64,000 nt of DNA from Alphaproteobacteria bacterium (GTDB taxonomy: Bacteria > Pseudomonadota > Alphaproteobacteria > Micropepsales > Micropepsaceae). Below the pieces are notes generated by a model. That model had not been told where the DNA came from. It did not search any database and saw only the letters and a program-made list of their open reading frames with translations. The translations under genes were made by a program, and so were the position numbers. This document shows positions 61,768-64,000 of this stretch, one piece after another (position 1 is the stretch's first letter; the number at the start of each line of letters is the position of its first letter). Location of the stretch: contig JAFBAL010000044.1 of assembly GCA_019247845.1 (NCBI GenBank), positions 51,169 to 115,168 of the forward strand, in the 5' to 3' direction.

Positions 61768-62751
61768 ATGGAAAAGACGACACGCCGCCAGGCGATGACT
61801 GTGGCAGCGCTCGGTGCTGCCACCGCGGTTGCCGGACCGGCGGCCGCTCAAACGAAAGCGCAAGCGCACGGCGGGATGCAGGATCCTCGAAGCAAGCATC
61901 CGAAGCCTCCCTTCCCAGCCCAGTCGCAGCCTTGGCCCGGACTCGCGAGCCGGATGAACCCGCGTCCTGACCACGGCGAGACGAGCTATGTCGGCTCGGG
62001 CCGTCTATCCGGCCGGAAGGCGTTGATCACCGGCGGCGACTCCGGCATGGGACGTGCCGCCGCCATCGCGTTCGCGCGCGAAGGTGCGGACGTCGCCATC
62101 AACTACCTTCCCGCCGAGGAGCCGGACGCGCACGAAGTCGTCGCGTTGATCCGCGCTGAAGGCCGCAAGGCGGTCGCGCTGCCCGGTGACCTCAGGGACG
62201 CCGCGTTCTGCCGCGGTCTCGTTGCCAATGCGGTGCGCGAGCTCGGCGGGCTTGACATCCTGGTCAGCAACGCAGGTCGCCAGCAATCCCGTTCATCGAT
62301 CGCGGAGGTTTCGGACGAAGACTTCGACGCGACCATGAAGACCAACATCTATGCGCCGTTTTGGATCATCAAGGCCGCGCAGCCGCACCTTCAGCCGGGC
62401 TCTGTGATCATCGCCACCACGTCGGAGCAGGCTTATGACCCTTCGCCCGACCTCTACGACTATGCGCAGACCAAGGCCGCGACGATGAACTTCGTGAAGT
62501 CGCTCGCGAAGCAATTCGGGCCCAAGGGCATCCGCGTCAACGGCGTGGCGCCGGGACCGGTCTGGACACCGCTGCAGATCTCCGGCGGCGCGTCGGAAGG
62601 CAAGGTCGTGACCTTCGGCGCGACCGCGCCTCTTGGCCGCCCGGGACAGCCTGCCGAGCTCGCGGGCATCTTCGTACGGCTGGCGGAAGACGACGGCAGC
62701 TATACGACCGGCAATATCTACGGCGCCGGCGGCGGCCAGGGCCAGCCGTGA
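61768..62751 (+). CDS. Tat-exported short-chain dehydrogenase (YghA-like)
   Basis: A 327 aa SDR with an N-terminal twin-arginine signal (TTRRQAMTVAALGAATAVAG). The Rossmann motif is ITGGDSGMGRAAAIAFAREGADVAINY near residue 87, and the catalytic Tyr-x-x-x-Lys is YAQTK near 230. YghA-type proteins are NADP-dependent and stress-associated. How cofactor is supplied outside the cytoplasm is unclear. The start at 61768 is chosen because it gives the Tat signal. TGAAC-N17-CGTT lies about 35 nt upstream. Confidence 0.85.
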   Translation: MEKTTRRQAMTVAALGAATAVAGPAAAQTKAQAHGGMQDPRSKHPKPPFPAQSQPWPGLASRMNPRPDHGETSYVGSGRLSGRKALITGGDSGMGRAAAIAFAREGADVAINYLPAEEPDAHEVVALIRAEGRKAVALPGDLRDAAFCRGLVANAVRELGGLDILVSNAGRQQSRSSIAEVSDEDFDATMKTNIYAPFWIIKAAQPHLQPGSVIIATTSEQAYDPSPDLYDYAQTKAATMNFVKSLAKQFGPKGIRVNGVAPGPVWTPLQISGGASEGKVVTFGATAPLGRPGQPAELAGIFVRLAEDDGSYTTGNIYGAGGGQGQP

Positions 62752-63278
62752 AGGTGAGCGAAATGTGGAGGATCGCTTCAGGTGCAGCTTCGGCTCTGCT
62801 CGTATCGTTTGCTGCGCAGGCACAGACGAAAATCCCGCCACCGCCAAAGGACTTCGTCTCGGCTGCGTCGCAGAGCGACCAGTATGAAATCCAGGCTGCG
62901 CGTGTCGCGATCGCGCAGAGCCGCGATCCGCGGATTGTGTCATTCGCGAAGATGATGACCAAAGATCATGAGCGCCTGAGCGTCGATCTGCGTCGCGGCG
63001 CCCAGGCGTCCCATCTGCCTCCGCCCGATCCCGGCATGAGCAGCGACCAAGCGAGGATGCTGGCGAGCTTGCAGAGCCTTCGCGGATCGGATTTCGACAA
63101 AGCCTATCTTCGCCAGCAGGTGCTCGCACACGCTCAAGCATTCGCGGTCGAGAAGAGCTTCGCGGATGCGGGCGAAGACGCCAAGCTCCGGAAGGCGGCA
63201 CAATCCGCGCTGCCGGTCATCGAGGAGCATGCCAAGACCGCGCAACAACTCGCCACGGAACTTGGCGCGCAGCCATGA
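62748..63278 (+). CDS. DUF4142-domain exported protein
   Basis: A 176 aa protein with a signal peptide (cleavage near AAQAQ) and a helical DUF4142 domain: FVSAASQSDQYEIQAARVAIAQSRDPRIVSFAKMMTKDHERL. The conserved DHERL and C-terminal HAKTAQQLA fit the family, which is ferritin-like in fold and linked to stress tolerance. The GTG at 62748 overlaps the SDR stop (GTGA). Confidence 0.87.
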   Translation: MKVSEMWRIASGAASALLVSFAAQAQTKIPPPPKDFVSAASQSDQYEIQAARVAIAQSRDPRIVSFAKMMTKDHERLSVDLRRGAQASHLPPPDPGMSSDQARMLASLQSLRGSDFDKAYLRQQVLAHAQAFAVEKSFADAGEDAKLRKAAQSALPVIEEHAKTAQQLATELGAQP

Positions 63279-63426
63279 CCAGCACCATTCATCTGTGACG
63301 AACTCAGCATTTACTTTAGAATCGGCATGTCGCGGGGAGCGGATCGGGGTCGAAGAACTATCGGTCGAGAAGTCGCGGAAAAAGCGAGTAGGCCTATCTA
63401 AGACGTTGAATCTAAACAGTCTATAC

Positions 63427-63499
63427 CTCCCTTCACACGGAGGGGTCACAGGTTCAATCTCTGTCGCGCCCACAAGGGTTCCCCTGAGATTTTGCGATG
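63427..63499 (+). repeat. att-like direct repeat, copy 3 (island right boundary)
   Basis: Seventy-three bases matching 28383-28457 with two single-base gaps and about four substitutions, including the CAAGGGTT and GATTTTGCGATG sequence outside the tRNA. The 5' half of the tRNA is missing, so it is a remnant produced by site-specific integration, not a gene. Confidence 0.85.
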
Positions 63500-63559
63500 T
63501 AGTTGAACTGTCTGCGCGACAGGCGCGGCGCGCGCGAGATAGACGGTGCGAAAGAGCAC

Positions 63560-64000
63560 TCCCTATAGGTCGTCCATCTCGGTGTACCGGTTCCTACGAA
63601 GTACGGCCGGCTGGTCTTGGCCACGAAGCGGCGCCCGCGGCCCGAAGCTGTCAGTGGCGAACGTCGTCGTGTCGGCGTTGAGGTCGGTGTGGCCGGTGGC
63701 GCAACGAAGGCCGAGTAATCGAAGCTCTCGGACTGGCCGAGCGCGTTGGTCGTGAGCACCGCGAAGGTGCCGTTGGCGTCGTAGCCAACGCTCGTGGACC
63801 GCATCGGGATGCCCGGTCCGCTCACTGTCGCCACTCTGCGATGCCCGAACGCATCCAGCGTGTAGTCGGTCTGCAGCCGGCATGCGGCGCCGATGCCGTT
63901 GCAGGCGGTGGCCGTCGGCTCGATCACCTCCTCGGTCAGGATGCCGGTCGCCGGATCGTAGCCGAACGACGAGCTGCGCGTGATCGTCGAGCTGCCGACA
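63560..64000 (-). pseudogene. Rhs/YD-repeat protein fragment, frameshifted, cut by window edge
   Basis: Reading leftward from the right edge, YD-repeat sequence is clear: SFGYDPATGILTEEVIEPT, DYTLDAFGHRRVATVSG, VGYDANGTFAVLTTNALGQSESFDY. Near 63700 the frame breaks, and GHTDLNADTTTFATDSFG continues in another frame to about 63650. The fragment ends next to att copy 3. Its start lies beyond the window. Rhs proteins are secreted toxins or surface proteins, but this remnant should not be functional here. Confidence 0.78.

Noticed and set aside
28433..63426. Search for an integrase, transposase or conjugation gene in the island
   Set aside because: No reading frame showed tyrosine or serine recombinase, DDE transposase or relaxase motifs, so mobility is inferred only from the att-like repeats.

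Overview
The window is GC-rich alphaproteobacterial chromosome. The evidence is the gene content and order (lspA-ileS-ribF cluster, DUF3035 lipoprotein, TipF-like EAL protein, short Pgi), the aa3/caa3 respiratory genes, and promoters matching the EcfG (general stress response) sigma consensus known from this class. I cannot name a genus.

Positions 1-28,432 read as core genome, dense and without disrupted genes. In order they hold mutL (cut by the left edge), pgi, a secreted TPR protein, an inactive/active M16 peptidase pair, a DUF3035 lipoprotein, lspA, ileS, ribF, a MaoC hydratase, a HAD-IIA phosphatase, a TipF-like degenerate EAL protein, glutathione peroxidase with glutathione reductase, a DUF900 lipoprotein hydrolase, rpiA, a GSCFA protein, a GFA protein, a small anchored protein resembling a BECR-fold nuclease toxin, a Flp pilin, a MarR regulator, glmS-glmU, gph, a sorbosone-dehydrogenase-like PQQ protein, a two-TM unknown, and an intact tRNA-Val(CAC).

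From the tRNA-Val to about 63,500 the content becomes accessory. Copies of the 3' half of the tRNA recur in direct orientation at 43,248 and 63,427, and the last copy matches about 73 nt including sequence beyond the tRNA. I read this as two abutting island segments of about 15 and 20 kb at one tRNA attachment site. No integrase is visible. The segments share at least five paralogous genes, and in several pairs one copy is frameshifted.

Segment 1 carries an overlapping operon: PQQ alcohol dehydrogenase (with the Asp-x-Asp typical of lanthanide enzymes), lipoprotein cytochrome c, caa3-type oxidase subunits II, I and III, a small membrane protein, CtaG and a membrane protein. Together these form a complete predicted route from alcohol to oxygen. 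It also has a CDF-like transporter with a half-size binding lipoprotein, a ferritin-like protein, a Gly/Gln/Ser-rich microprotein, an AlkB-like dioxygenase and a KTSC protein. Segment 2 carries a UvrA2-type ATPase, a CRP/FNR regulator next to a thioredoxin-reductase-like flavoenzyme, a formaldehyde-dehydrogenase-like ADH, a hemerythrin fused to an Arg/Asp/Gly/Ser repeat region, manganese catalase with an Nramp transporter, a formate/nitrite-type channel (frameshifted), a PRC-barrel protein, a glycosyltransferase/UDP-galactopyranose mutase fusion with a glycosidase, a Tat-exported SDR and a DUF4142 protein.

At least nine genes or operons in the island have GGAAC-N16-CGTT or one-mismatch versions a short distance upstream. 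The island therefore looks like a transferable stress-response regulon read by the host's EcfG sigma factor. The right edge enters a decayed Rhs/YD-repeat gene.
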